Source: Polaromonas sp. AER18D-145
Lineage (GTDB): Bacteria; Pseudomonadota; Gammaproteobacteria; Burkholderiales; Burkholderiaceae_C
DNA: 64,000 nt
NCBI RefSeq assembly: GCF_002379095.1
Contig: NZ_NBZV01000005.1
Coordinates: 62,001-126,000 of the forward strand
Reading direction: 5' to 3'
The first letter of the stretch is position 1. Every line of letters starts with the position of its first letter. A model generated the notes under the pieces. The model did no database searches. It was not told where the DNA came from and worked only from the letters and a program-made list of their open reading frames with translations. Below are positions 1-8,373 of the stretch, in pieces. Made by a program: the position numbers and the translations under genes.

Positions 1-348
1 TGCTTCATCATGGGCCTGCAAAACGCCATCATCACCAAGATCTCGAACGCCGAGATCCGCACCACCCACATGACCGGGGTCATCACCGACCTGGGCATCG
101 AGCTGGGGCGCCTGATCTACTGGAACCAGTCGAAAAAGGCCAACAGCATCCAGTTTGTCGCGGCCAACACCGACAAGCTATTCATCCATGCCACCCTGCT
201 CGGGCTGTTTTTTTCGGGCGGCCTGTTTGGCGCCGTCGCCTTCAAGGCCATGGGCTTCAGCGCCACCCTGCCGATCGCCCTGCTGCTGGTGGCGATGGCC
301 CTGCCGGCGGTTGCGCTGGACCTGCGCAAGATCGCGAGGTCGCTGTGA
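1..348 (+). CDS. DUF1275 (YoaK-type) membrane protein, C-terminal part
   Basis: Only the 3' end is in the window; the reading frame is open from base 1, so the start lies upstream. The visible part begins with the DUF1275 hallmark GLQNA...RTTHMTGVITDLG, a small-residue-rich motif of this inner-membrane family. It is followed by two hydrophobic segments (about codons 62-85 and 88-105) and a short basic tail. The family is thought to be a multi-pass transporter-like protein of unknown substrate. The stop codon overlaps the GTG start of the next gene (GTGA), so the two are probably translated together. Function beyond membrane location is not known. Confidence 0.85.
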   Translation, partial: CFIMGLQNAIITKISNAEIRTTHMTGVITDLGIELGRLIYWNQSKKANSIQFVAANTDKLFIHATLLGLFFSGGLFGAVAFKAMGFSATLPIALLLVAMALPAVALDLRKIARSL

Positions 349-1115
349 CACTGGCGTCCGATGATTTTCAGTCGCTGCAGTACGTCAAACCCTTTGTGCG
401 GGAGGACGGCGCATCGAAGTCGCTGCATTTCACGCTGGGTGAGCTGCAAAGCCGCATGCTCATGCACCAGCCCTGGCGGCTGGACCTGGACTACACCCGG
501 ACCATGATGGGTTTTCTGCTGTTCCAGCCCGCGCCGGCCCATATCGGCATGATCGGGCTGGGCGGCGGCTCGCTGGCCAAGTTCTGCCACCGGCAGTTGC
601 CGGCCTCGCGCATGACCGTGCTCGAGATCAACCCGCATGTGATCGCCCTGCGGCGCGAGTTCCAGATTCCCGACGACGACGAACGGTTTGCGGTGATCGC
701 CGCCGACGGCGCGCTTTACCTGCAGGCCGCAGCGCCGGCCTTCGATGTGCTGCTGGTCGACGGTTTCGACCAGGACGGCCAGCCTGCGGCGCTGTGCTCC
801 CAGCGTTTTTATGACGACTGCTTTGCCGCCCTGGGCGAGGACGGTGTGCTGGCGGTCAACCTGCACCACGACCACCCCGATTACCCGGTGCTGGCCGGCC
901 GCATCCACCGCAGCTTCAGCGGCAACGCGGTCGAAGTCATGGCCGCAGAAAAAAGCAACGCGATTGTGTTTGCCTCCCGCGGCCCGGCCATTTCACCGCG
1001 CCGCGTGAACCTGGCCAGAAGCCTGGCCGGCTTGGACGACGCGGCGCGCCTGCAGCTCAAAGCCGAGCTGGGGCGCATCGCCTGGGAAATGAAAGACCTC
1101 GCCGGGGAAGCTTAG
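345..1115 (+). CDS. Spermidine synthase-like (polyamine aminopropyltransferase fold) protein
   Basis: A protein of 256 residues with a Rossmann methyltransferase core. The nucleotide-binding motif GLGGGSLAK lies near residue 76, followed by an acidic end of strand 2 (VLEINPHV) and the LLVDGFDQDGQ segment that occupies the position of the catalytic region in spermidine synthases. Length and motifs match the short spermidine-synthase-like proteins common in Burkholderiales, which lack the N-terminal beta-strand domain of true SpeE. The true substrate is therefore uncertain, and it could be a methyltransferase-like enzyme. The start is GTG, overlapping the previous stop by 4 nt, which indicates an operon with the DUF1275 gene. 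Confidence 0.8.
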   Translation: MTLASDDFQSLQYVKPFVREDGASKSLHFTLGELQSRMLMHQPWRLDLDYTRTMMGFLLFQPAPAHIGMIGLGGGSLAKFCHRQLPASRMTVLEINPHVIALRREFQIPDDDERFAVIAADGALYLQAAAPAFDVLLVDGFDQDGQPAALCSQRFYDDCFAALGEDGVLAVNLHHDHPDYPVLAGRIHRSFSGNAVEVMAAEKSNAIVFASRGPAISPRRVNLARSLAGLDDAARLQLKAELGRIAWEMKDLAGEA

Positions 1116-1214
1116 GGGAGCCAGGCCGCCGACGGCAGGGCGCGCCCCTGTCCCACGCCAGCGGGTCGGCGTGCAGGCACACTGGAAGCTTCCCGACGGA
1201 CACGAAGGATCAGG

Positions 1215-1491
1215 ATGAGCCAGAAAACCAATTTTTCGTTTGACATCCACTACCCGGCCGACACCCGCGCCCAAGGCACAACGCACGCAGCTGATGGCCT
1301 CGCTGGGTCCGACGCTGCAGGCGCTGTTTGCCGCTGACGACAGCGCGGCCACGGTGGCCGTCAGCGACAGCCACCAGGGCAGCGGCCACAAGATAGTCGA
1401 GCTGGTAACCAGCTTGCAGGACAGGCAGATTGCAAGCATCCTGAAGGCGTTTTCCGAACAGCACGGTTTGTCCGTGCAGGCGCTCGAATAG
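1215..1491 (+). pseudogene. Small conserved-looking ORF split by an apparent frameshift
   Basis: An ATG at 1215 has a good ribosome-binding site (GAAGGA about 7 nt upstream) and opens a frame (MSQKTNFSFDIHYPADTRAQ) that ends at a TGA at 1335-1337. A second frame (+1) covers 1240-1491 and reads through LMASLGPTLQALF and VELVTSLQDRQIASILKAF with normal codon bias for this genome, but has only a TTG start with no ribosome-binding site. Joining the first about 19 codons to the second frame near 1270 would give one protein of about 90 residues. This looks like a broken gene, a programmed shift or a sequencing error. The family is not recognised. Confidence 0.45.
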
Positions 1492-1520
1492 CTGCCCCGG
1501 GCCGCATCGGCCAGCCGATC

Positions 1521-1574
1521 GCTATGAAATCAGGAGCTGCTTGCGTCCACGGATACTGGGCCAGAGCGTTTTTT
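1521..1574 (+). repeat. 54-nt interspersed repeat, copy 1
   Basis: It starts GCTATGAAATCAGGAGCTGC and continues TTGCGTCC...GGGCCAGAG, ending in a T run. It has the shared layout of the family: a GCTAT...AGC near-palindrome, then GCGC/GCGT, then GGGC..AGAGC, then T-rich. It lies between the plus-strand small ORF and the stop of the convergent metallopeptidase gene. Confidence 0.7.
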
Positions 1575-1576
1575 GA

Positions 1577-2896
1577 TCAGGGCCGGCTTTGCTGCTGGCC
1601 CTGATCCTGTCCCTGTCCATCGCCTGCCCCGTCGCGGACGGAAGTCACCACCAGGTGGATGAAATGCAGCTTGGCCACCACTTCGCGCGGCAGCACAAAG
1701 GGGTAAAAGTCGGGCTGCCCCATGGCGCGCGACATTTCGTTGAGCAGCGTGGTCAGCCGGGTCCACTGGTTCAGGAAGTCCAGGAACACCTGCGCCCCCG
1801 GGTGATCCGGCTGGTACAGCGCATCCAGCGTGAAGGGCGTGAACTCCAGCTGGGCGCTTTCGGCCGACAGGCCAAAACTCAGGGCCGTGTCGACGGTGTC
1901 GCGCATGTGCAGGTAGTGGGCCCAGCACTCGGCCCAGTCTTCCCAGGGATGCACGCTGGCGTACGCACTCACGTAGTGCAGCGCCCAGTCCGGCCGCGGC
2001 CCCTGCTCGTAATTGGCCTGCAGGCTGGCCAGGTAATCCTGGCTTTCATCGCCGAACAGCGCCCGGAAATCCTGCTGCCAGGACGTGCCGGCAACCAGGC
2101 GGTCCCAGTAGTAGTGGCCGACCTCGTGGCGGAAGTGGCCCAGCAAGGTGCGGTAAGGCTCATGCATGGCCTTGCGTGTGGCCTCGCGCGTGGCGTCGTC
2201 GGCTTCGTTGAGGTTGAGGGTGATGAGCCCGGTGTCGTGCCCGGTCATGATGTGCGGACCGAAGTCGGGGGAACGCAGGAAGTCGAACATCAGGCCGTGT
2301 TCGCTGTCCTCACTCGCCCGCGACGCCACCGGCAGGCCCAGCACCAGCAGCGCCGACACCAGGCGCCGCTTGGACAGCTCGATGTTGCCCCACAGTTCGC
2401 CGTTGTCCGGGTGCGCCGGGTCGTTCAGGTCGGGAATCGTGCGGTTGAGGCGACAGGCCTGGCACAGCAGCAGTTGGGGCTGGTCATGGCTGACCGGCAC
2501 CAGCCAGTTGCAGGCCGCCGGGGTATGCAGGTTGGCGCAGCGGAGGTATACCGCCGCTGTGTCGGGCTGCGCAGCGCCGTCCGGCCCCGGCGCACGGCCG
2601 CCCTCGGACTGCCACGCGACCCAGGTGTCGGGCTGCTCGCCCGGCATCAGGGGCAGGAGGCTGGCCTGCGCCGGGTCGTAACCCAGCGCCGTGCCGCAGG
2701 CCAGGCAGGTGCTGTTCCTGAAAAACACGGGACAGCCGCACTGGCAGTGGTAGGCACGGCCGGCCAGACGCGGCAGATGGGCGGGGGCGGAGGAAGGGCT
2801 GTCGTTGAACAAGGGAATTTCTCGAAGCGCCTGACGCGGTGAACAAGGGCGACAGGCCGGTGGTGCCGGCGGGCCGTTTCCTTTGAAGTTTCCCAT
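1577..2896 (-). CDS. Zinc-ribbon plus putative zinc metallopeptidase (DUF2248 type)
   Basis: About 439 residues. An N-terminal zinc-ribbon has two Cys pairs (CQC near residues 51-53 and CLAC near 64-67). The body carries HEVGHYYW (His257, Glu258, His261), the gluzincin-type HExxH signature, with a downstream WEDWAECWAHYLHM segment that probably supplies the third metal ligand. This layout matches the DUF2248 'putative zinc-binding metallopeptidase' family of Proteobacteria; the substrate is unknown. It has no signal peptide. The first ATG is at 2896; a TTG at 2905 would add three residues. The about 48 residues before the zinc-ribbon are proline-rich and longer than I expect for the family, so the real start is uncertain. 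Confidence 0.8.
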   Translation of the reverse strand: MGNFKGNGPPAPPACRPCSPRQALREIPLFNDSPSSAPAHLPRLAGRAYHCQCGCPVFFRNSTCLACGTALGYDPAQASLLPLMPGEQPDTWVAWQSEGGRAPGPDGAAQPDTAAVYLRCANLHTPAACNWLVPVSHDQPQLLLCQACRLNRTIPDLNDPAHPDNGELWGNIELSKRRLVSALLVLGLPVASRASEDSEHGLMFDFLRSPDFGPHIMTGHDTGLITLNLNEADDATREATRKAMHEPYRTLLGHFRHEVGHYYWDRLVAGTSWQQDFRALFGDESQDYLASLQANYEQGPRPDWALHYVSAYASVHPWEDWAECWAHYLHMRDTVDTALSFGLSAESAQLEFTPFTLDALYQPDHPGAQVFLDFLNQWTRLTTLLNEMSRAMGQPDFYPFVLPREVVAKLHFIHLVVTSVRDGAGDGQGQDQGQQQSRP

Positions 2897-3022
2897 GTTC
2901 GCCAAGCCGTCCGGGCACCCGCCCGCCTTGTCCTTCTGTCAGTCTTTGCCGACAAAAAATGGCATGCGCCCGCCTGGCTTTTATCATCAGGGCACCGGTT
3001 CACATCAATTCAAAGGAAAACC

Positions 3023-3214
3023 ATGCCCACCTACCACGTCGAAATGATGGAAGGCCGCACCATCGAGCAGAAGAAAAAGCTGGTCGCCGAGATCACCCGC
3101 GTCAGTGTCGACATCCTGGGCGGCGCGCCCGATTCGGTGGATGTGATCATCACCGACATCAAGCGCGAGAACTGGTCCACCGGCGGCAAGCTCTGGTCCG
3201 AACCGCGCGACTGA
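3023..3214 (+). CDS. 4-oxalocrotonate tautomerase family protein
   Basis: A 63-residue protein, the usual size for 4-OT subunits. Pro2 directly follows the initiator Met (MPTYHVEM); after Met removal it is the catalytic base of the family. The IEQKKKLVAEIT helix and the C-terminal IKRENWSTGGKLW segment also match. Such enzymes interconvert enol and keto forms in aromatic meta-cleavage pathways and form hexamers. No other aromatic degradation genes lie beside it, so its substrate is unknown. A clear AAAGGA ribosome-binding site at 3011-3016 supports the start. The next gene, an MFS transporter, follows within 40 nt. Confidence 0.88.
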   Translation: MPTYHVEMMEGRTIEQKKKLVAEITRVSVDILGGAPDSVDVIITDIKRENWSTGGKLWSEPRD

Positions 3215-3251
3215 TGCCAGTTCGTTGCGCCGCGGCGGAGCAAAGCCGGTC

Positions 3252-4721
3252 GTGAGCCGCCCTTCCACGCTGGACGAGATGCAGGCGCGTTACGGCGCGC
3301 GTTACCGCTGGCTGCTGCTGCTCTCGGTGATGACAGGCACGATGGCCTCCATCATGTCCTCGACCATCGTCAACGTGGCGATTCCCGACATGAGCCAGCA
3401 CTTCACCCTGGGCCAGGAGCGGGCGCAATGGGTCACCTCGGGCTTCATGGTGGCGATGACGGTCTCCATGCTGACCACGCCCTGGCTGCTGGCACGTTAT
3501 GGCTACCGCCGCACCTATGTGGGCACCATGCTGCTGCTGCTGGCCGGCGGCATCGTCGGCGGCTTTGCCAACAGCTTCGCGCTGGTGCTGGGCGCGCGTG
3601 TGGCCGAGGGCCTGGCGGCCGGCGTGGTGCAGCCGATTCCGGCCATCATCATCATGCGGGCCTTCGCGCCGCACGAACAGGGGCGCGCCAGCGGCATCTT
3701 CGGCATGGGCGTGGTGCTGGCACCGGCCATCGGCCCCAGCCTGGGTGGCGTGCTGGTCGACTTGTTCGGCTGGCGTTCGATTTTTTTCATGGTGATCCCG
3801 TTTTGCCTGGCCTCGTTGTGGATGGCCTACCGCTATGTGCCGGTCACCTCGCCAGGCGGCGTCGCGCCGAACCGCAAGGGCGCCACCCTGGACTGGCGCG
3901 GCCTGCTGCTGGGCGGCGCCGGCACCCTGTGCCTGCTCAACGGCATGGTGGCCCTGCATGGCGGCTCGGCGCTGCAAGCGGCCTTGCTGCTGGGCGGCGC
4001 GGCGCTGGCGCTGGTGGCGTTTCTGGCCTGGCAGCGGCGCATGGCCGCCACCGGGCGCGAACCGCTGATGAATCTGGCGCTGTTCGGCTACCGGACGTTT
4101 GCGATGGGCAGCATCGTGGCCTTCATCTACGGCACGGCGCTGTTTGGCTCCACCTACCTGCTGCCGGTCTACATGCAGCTGGGGCTGGGCCTGTCGGCCT
4201 CCTATGTCGGCACCATCCTGCTGCCCGCCGGTTTTGTGCTGGCGGTCACGATTGCGCTGGTGGGCCGGCTGGCCGACCGCCACCCCACCTATTTGCTGGT
4301 GAGCATCGGGCTGGCGCTGCTGGCCCTGTCGTTTGCGCTGATGCTGACGGTGACGCTGACCAGCGCCATCTGGGTGCTGGTGCTCTGGGCCATCCTGGGC
4401 CGCATCGGGCTGGGTTTCATCTTGCCGTCGCTCAACCTCGGCTCCTTGCGGGCGCTCGACCACAGCCTGATTTCACAAGGGTCGAGCGCCATCAACTTCG
4501 TGCGCATGCTGGGCGGCGCCATCGGCGTGAGCCTGTGCGGCATCGTGCTGGAATGGCGGCTCGCGGCGCATGGCGATTCGCTGACGCAGGCCGCGACCAG
4601 CCCGGCGCGGCTGGCCGCGTTCAACGAGTCCTTCATGATGCTGGCTGCGCTGTGCGCGCTGGCGCTGGTGGCGGCCTGGCGCCTGCGCGAAGTGCCGCTG
4701 GCTTCTTCCAACAGGTCCTGA
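3252..4721 (+). CDS. MFS multidrug exporter, DHA2 (EmrB/QacA) type
   Basis: About 489 residues with roughly 14 hydrophobic segments, the size and topology of the 14-helix DHA2 family of proton-driven drug exporters in the inner membrane. Helix 1 carries IMSSTIVNVAIPDM, the typical D1-like motif, followed by ERAQWVTSGFMV and, after helix 5, the antiporter motif region GMGVVLAPAIGPSLGG (motif C). GTG at 3252 is preferred over a TTG 27 nt upstream because it places SRPSTLDEMQARY before helix 1, as in relatives, and has a purine-rich stretch upstream. No EmrA-type membrane-fusion partner is adjacent. The substrate cannot be predicted. Confidence 0.88.
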   Translation: MSRPSTLDEMQARYGARYRWLLLLSVMTGTMASIMSSTIVNVAIPDMSQHFTLGQERAQWVTSGFMVAMTVSMLTTPWLLARYGYRRTYVGTMLLLLAGGIVGGFANSFALVLGARVAEGLAAGVVQPIPAIIIMRAFAPHEQGRASGIFGMGVVLAPAIGPSLGGVLVDLFGWRSIFFMVIPFCLASLWMAYRYVPVTSPGGVAPNRKGATLDWRGLLLGGAGTLCLLNGMVALHGGSALQAALLLGGAALALVAFLAWQRRMAATGREPLMNLALFGYRTFAMGSIVAFIYGTALFGSTYLLPVYMQLGLGLSASYVGTILLPAGFVLAVTIALVGRLADRHPTYLLVSIGLALLALSFALMLTVTLTSAIWVLVLWAILGRIGLGFILPSLNLGSLRALDHSLISQGSSAINFVRMLGGAIGVSLCGIVLEWRLAAHGDSLTQAATSPARLAAFNESFMMLAALCALALVAAWRLREVPLASSNRS

Positions 4722-4724
4722 ATC

Positions 4725-5513
4725 ATGTGCCAACTCCTCGGCATGAACTGCAACACGCCGACCGACGTGACCTTCAGCTTCAGCGGTTTTGCGCAACGCG
4801 GCGGCAACACCGGCGAACACACGGACGGCTGGGGCATCGCCTTTTTTGAAGGCGACGGCAGCGGCGGCGGCAGCGACAAGGGCCTGCGCCATTTTGTCGA
4901 CCACCAGTCGGCGTGCGCCTCACCCGTGGCCGAACTGATACGGCGCTACCCGATCAAGAGCCGCAACGTCATTGCCCACATCCGCAAGGCCACGCAGGGA
5001 CGGGTGGCGCTGGAAAACTGCCACCCCTTCGTGCGGGAGCTGTGGGGCCGCTACTGGGTGTTCGCGCACAACGGCGATCTCAAGGATTTTTCACCGCGCC
5101 TGCACGGCAGCTTCCGGCCGGTGGGCACGACCGACAGCGAACGCGCGTTTTGCTGGATCATGCAGGAGCTGGCCAAATCCCACGCCGGTGTGCCCAGCGT
5201 GGGCGAGCTGACCCTGACCCTGCGCGAACTGGCGGCGCAGATCGCGCCACACGGCACCTTCAACTTTTTACTCGGCAACGGCCAGGCCTTGTGGGCCCAT
5301 GCCTCGACCAGCCTGTACTACGTGGAACGCAAACACCCGTTTGCCCACGCCACGCTCAGCGATGAAGACCTCAGCGTGAACTTTGCCGAACACACACAGC
5401 CGACCGACCGGGTCGCGGTGGTGGTGACGGCGCCGCTGACCACCAACGAGCACTGGGTCGCCTTTGCGCCGGGCGAGCTCAAGGTCTTCGAAGACGGCGC
5501 CCTGCGCGCCTGA
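4725..5513 (+). CDS. Class II glutamine amidotransferase (YafJ-like)
   Basis: 262 residues that match the small stand-alone class II glutamine amidotransferases (YafJ/EgtC group). Cys2 right after the initiator Met is the N-terminal nucleophile. The GDGSGGG loop and HIRKATQGRVALENCHPF and VFAHNGDL segments are the conserved glutamine-binding and oxyanion regions. The family hydrolyses glutamine to glutamate and ammonia; the acceptor is unknown unless a synthase domain is attached, and none is present. It begins 3 nt after the MFS stop, so it may share that transcript. A 54-nt repeat begins 4 nt after its stop. Confidence 0.88.
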   Translation: MCQLLGMNCNTPTDVTFSFSGFAQRGGNTGEHTDGWGIAFFEGDGSGGGSDKGLRHFVDHQSACASPVAELIRRYPIKSRNVIAHIRKATQGRVALENCHPFVRELWGRYWVFAHNGDLKDFSPRLHGSFRPVGTTDSERAFCWIMQELAKSHAGVPSVGELTLTLRELAAQIAPHGTFNFLLGNGQALWAHASTSLYYVERKHPFAHATLSDEDLSVNFAEHTQPTDRVAVVVTAPLTTNEHWVAFAPGELKVFEDGALRA

Positions 5514-5516
5514 ATT

Positions 5517-5570
5517 GCTATTTAATCAGGAGCATTGCCGCATGGGCAGCGTGGGCCAGCGCCGTTTTTG
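5517..5570 (+). repeat. 54-nt interspersed repeat, copy 2
   Basis: It reads GCTATTTAATCAGGAGCATT, then GCCGCATGGGC...GGGCCAGCGCC and a T run. It fills the space between the convergent stops of the amidotransferase gene and gshB, a typical place for this family. Confidence 0.65.
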
Positions 5571-5576
5571 CCTGTT

Positions 5577-6518
5577 TTAGAGGGTGGCTTCGAGCGCATC
5601 GACAAACATCGCCGCCACGTCGAAACCGGTCTGGTCGAAAATTTCCTGGAAGCAGGTCGGGCTGGTCACGTTGATCTCGGTCACGCAGTCGCCGATCACG
5701 TCGACCCCGGCCAGCAGCAGGCCGCGGCTGTGCAGGATGGGGCCCAGCGCCTCGGCGATCTCGCGGTCGCGCGCCGACAGGGGCAGCGCCACGCCTTTGC
5801 CGCCAGCCGCCAGGTTGCCGCGCACCTCGCTGCCCTGCGGGATGCGCGCCAGGCTGTGCGGCACGGGCCGGCCACCGATGATCAGCACGCGTTTGTCGCC
5901 CTTGACGATCTCGGGCAGGAACTTCTGCACCATCAGGCTTTGCGCGCCGTGGCGGTTCAGCGTTTCGGTGATGGAGCCCAGGTTCAGGCCGTCGGGCCCG
6001 ACGCGGAAAATGCCCATGCCGCCCATGCCGTCCAGCGGCTTGAGGATGATGTCCTGGTGTTCGGCGTGGAAACGCTTGATGTCCTCGGGGTCGCGCGTCA
6101 CCAGCGTGGGGCCGATGAACTGCGGGAACTCCATGATGGCGAGTTTTTCCGGGTGGTCGCGCAGCGCGCGCGGCTTGTTGAAGACCCGCGCGCCGTCGCG
6201 CTCGGCCTGCTCCAGCAGGTGGGTGGCGTAAAAATACTCGCTGTCGAACGGCGGGTCCTTGCGCATCAGGATGGCGTCGAAGTCTTTCAGCGCGACCTGG
6301 CGCGTGCCGCGCTCGGTGAACCACTCCTGCGTGTCGCCGGTCAGCGTGATGTCGCGCACATGGGCCATCACGGGTGCGCCGCGCTGCCACATCAGGTCCT
6401 GCTGTTCGCAGGCGCTGATGCGATGGCCGCGCCGCTGCGCCTCGCGCATCATCGCGAAGGTGGTGTCCTTGTAGATCTTGAAAGAGGCCAGCGGGTCGGC
6501 AATGAAGAGAATATCCAT
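5577..6518 (-). CDS. gshB: Glutathione synthetase
   Basis: 313 residues, the normal length of proteobacterial GshB. It opens with MDILFIADPLASFKIYKD, the conserved N-terminal strand and loop, and contains the ATP-grasp segments ILKPLDGMGGMGIFRV and VINVTSPT-like C-terminal region (TEINVTSPTCFQEI). It joins glycine to gamma-glutamylcysteine using ATP in the cytoplasm. Its partner gshA is 4 kb away on the same strand, separated by benE and kup, so the pathway genes are near but not contiguous. The ATG start is unambiguous. A 54-nt repeat sits immediately downstream. Confidence 0.97.
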   Translation of the reverse strand: MDILFIADPLASFKIYKDTTFAMMREAQRRGHRISACEQQDLMWQRGAPVMAHVRDITLTGDTQEWFTERGTRQVALKDFDAILMRKDPPFDSEYFYATHLLEQAERDGARVFNKPRALRDHPEKLAIMEFPQFIGPTLVTRDPEDIKRFHAEHQDIILKPLDGMGGMGIFRVGPDGLNLGSITETLNRHGAQSLMVQKFLPEIVKGDKRVLIIGGRPVPHSLARIPQGSEVRGNLAAGGKGVALPLSARDREIAEALGPILHSRGLLLAGVDVIGDCVTEINVTSPTCFQEIFDQTGFDVAAMFVDALEATL

Positions 6519-6553
6519 GAGCGGGGTCCATCAGTAAAAGGGGTGGTGACTGC

Positions 6554-7753
6554 TCAGGCAGCGCGCTGCCGGTATTGTTGTACAAATAGCGCCATCGCGC
6601 CGGCCACCACGCCCCAGAAGGCCGAGCCGATGCCGGCAATGGCCACGCCCGACAGCGTGACCAGAAAAGTGATCAGCGCGGCCTCGCGGTGCGACTCGTC
6701 GCGCACCGCCAGCGCCAGGCCGCTGCCTATCGTGCCCAGCAAGGCGAGCCCGGCAATTGCCACCACCAGTTCCTTGGGGAAAGCCGTGAGCAGGCCGGTC
6801 ACGGCAGCGCCAAAAATGCCGATCACGACGTAGATGGCGCCACAGGCCACCGCTGCGGTGTAACGCTTGCGCGGGTCCTCGTGCGCTTCGGGGCCCATGC
6901 AGATGGCGGCCGTGATGGCGCTGAGGTTCAGCGCAAACCCGCCAAAAGGCGCGAGCAGCAGCGTCACCAGGCCGGTGAGCGTGATGACCTTGGACACCGG
7001 GATGCCGCCGTCCGGCGCGTCGGGTCCGTACCCCGCGGCCCGAATGGCCGCCACGCCCGGCAGGTTTTGCGAGGCCATGGTCACCACGAACAGCGGCAGC
7101 GCCAGGCTGACAATCGCCGCCAGCGTGAACTGCGGCGCGACAAACACCGGCAGGGCCAATGAAAAGTTCATCGCCGACCAGGCCATCTCGCCGCGCGCGG
7201 CCACGAACACAATGGCGCCAAACAAGGTCAGCACCACCGCGTAACGCGGCATGAAACGCTTGCCCAGCAGGTAGATCGCCAGCATCAGCAGCACCAGCGG
7301 CAAGGCGGTCTGCGCTGCGGCAAAAGCCTGCAGGCCAAAACGCGCCAGCACGCCGGCCAGCAGGGCCGACGCAATCGCCAGTGGAATGCGGTTCATGACT
7401 TTTTCAAACCAGCCGGTCACGCCAAACAGCGTGATCAGCGCCGCACTGACCATGAAGGCCGCCACCGCCTCGCCCATCGAAAACCCGCCCGCCAGCCCCG
7501 CCGTGGCAAGTACCGCCGCGCCCGGCGTAGACCAGGCCACCATGACCGGCTTTTTCAGCCACAGCGAAGGAATCGCAGAACACAGCCCCATGCCCCAGCC
7601 CAGCGCCCACATCCACGAGCTGATCTGTTCCGGCGTGGCGTTGAAGGCCTGCGCCGCCTGGAAAACAATGGCGACTGAACTCGTGAAGCCGACCAGGACG
7701 GCGACGAAGCCTGCGGTGAAGGCGGAGAGGTTGAGGTCTCTGAAAAATTGCAT
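6554..7753 (-). CDS. benE: BenE-family benzoate/H+ symporter
   Basis: About 399 residues, almost entirely hydrophobic, with about 12 membrane segments. The sequence around WMWALGWGMGLCSAIPSLW and VMVAWSTPGAAVLATA is characteristic of the BenE benzoate transporter family (part of the nucleobase/ascorbate-type fold). It is an inner-membrane transporter; benzoate as substrate follows from the family and has not been shown here, since no benzoate catabolic genes lie nearby. The start was placed at the ATG giving MQFFRDLNLSAF; an upstream in-frame ATG at 7786 would add 11 residues with no better ribosome-binding site. It lies 35 nt upstream of gshB. Confidence 0.9.
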   Translation of the reverse strand: MQFFRDLNLSAFTAGFVAVLVGFTSSVAIVFQAAQAFNATPEQISSWMWALGWGMGLCSAIPSLWLKKPVMVAWSTPGAAVLATAGLAGGFSMGEAVAAFMVSAALITLFGVTGWFEKVMNRIPLAIASALLAGVLARFGLQAFAAAQTALPLVLLMLAIYLLGKRFMPRYAVVLTLFGAIVFVAARGEMAWSAMNFSLALPVFVAPQFTLAAIVSLALPLFVVTMASQNLPGVAAIRAAGYGPDAPDGGIPVSKVITLTGLVTLLLAPFGGFALNLSAITAAICMGPEAHEDPRKRYTAAVACGAIYVVIGIFGAAVTGLLTAFPKELVVAIAGLALLGTIGSGLALAVRDESHREAALITFLVTLSGVAIAGIGSAFWGVVAGAMALFVQQYRQRAA

Positions 7754-8157
7754 CCGGGGATTTTGGCAGGGTTGCGCAAAAAACATGAGGCATCACGCTG
7801 CGTCCGCGGTCTGCCCCGGACAGTAGGACGGACTCCCCACTCCCACCCCTATCCCCTGCCCTCGCCCCGCTGGGCGATGGAGGGGGACTTCATTTGGCCG
7901 CGTGTGCTGCGCCCGCGTGCAAACATCACGGCCGCTTGGCTCCGACATGACGCGCAACGCGTGTCATGTCTCCCCGCACCCGCATTTGTTCCTCCACCCG
8001 TCGGGCTGGGCCGAGGAGCGCAGCCGAAAGTGGATCAGGGCGAGCGATTGTTTGAGCCGAAGGCGAGTTCGAGCTCGACCCCACTTTCGGCGAGCACCGG
8101 AGGTTGCCCCGGAGCGCAGCGCAGGGGACCCAGACCATCGGGTCGCCTTTTCTTTTG

Positions 8158-8193
8158 CTTACTTTTCTTTTGGCGACGCAAAAGAAAAGTGAG
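8158..8193. repeat. Long A/T-rich hairpin, Comamonadaceae-type repeat
   Basis: CTTACTTTTCTTTTG (8158-8172), the loop GCGACG, then CAAAAGAAAAGTGAG (8179-8193). The arms pair over 15 bp with one mismatch. It stands out from the GC-rich background. With the T-rich or A-rich flank on either strand it could act as a bidirectional transcription terminator for kup. Confidence 0.65.
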
Positions 8194-8258
8194 TTGCCGC
8201 CGGGCAACCCCCGGCTTGCTGGCAAACCACCGCCCCCGGAATCAACAGACGGCTTCAA

Positions 8259-8278
8259 CCCTTCGACAGGCTCAGGGC
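8259..8278 (+). repeat. REP-like element (CCCTTCGACAGGCTCAGGGC)
   Basis: A 20-nt imperfect palindrome, CCCTTCGACAGGCTCAGGGC, whose ends pair as CCCT/AGGG. An inverted relative occurs at 45317-45336. This motif is widespread in many Proteobacteria as an intergenic REP-type sequence. Confidence 0.6.
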
Positions 8279-8311
8279 AGGCCGAGCTCCGCCCGAACGG
8301 TGCGCTACAAC

Positions 8312-8366
8312 GCTATTAATTCAATAGCTGCTTACGCTCATGGGACAAGGGCTGCAACCATAAAAT
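8312..8366 (+). repeat. 54-nt interspersed repeat, copy 3
   Basis: It begins with the near-perfect palindrome GCTATTAATTCAATAGC, then TGCTTACGC and AAGGGCTGCAACC, ending in AAAAT. At 55 nt it is the clearest full member. It lies 7 nt beyond the kup stop. Confidence 0.75.
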
Positions 8367-8373
8367 ACCAGGG

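Larger units (their letters stand above)
7754..8373. other. Repeat-rich non-coding stretch between kup and benE
   Basis: About 620 nt with no convincing gene. It holds three kinds of interspersed sequence: a long A/T-rich hairpin at 8158-8193, a CCCTTCGACA-type REP element at 8259-8278 and a 54-nt repeat at 8312-8366. Open frames across it, such as a 110-codon minus frame at 7926-8258, have repeat-derived low-complexity translations and no ribosome-binding site. The benE promoter must lie near its right-hand side close to 7760-7850; I see no clear -35/-10 pair. Confidence 0.6.

Noticed and set aside
7926-8258. A 110-codon minus frame in the kup-benE gap
   Set aside because: Its translation comes from repeat sequence (KRKVSKRKGDP-like) found in many genomes as a spurious protein; there is no ribosome-binding site.
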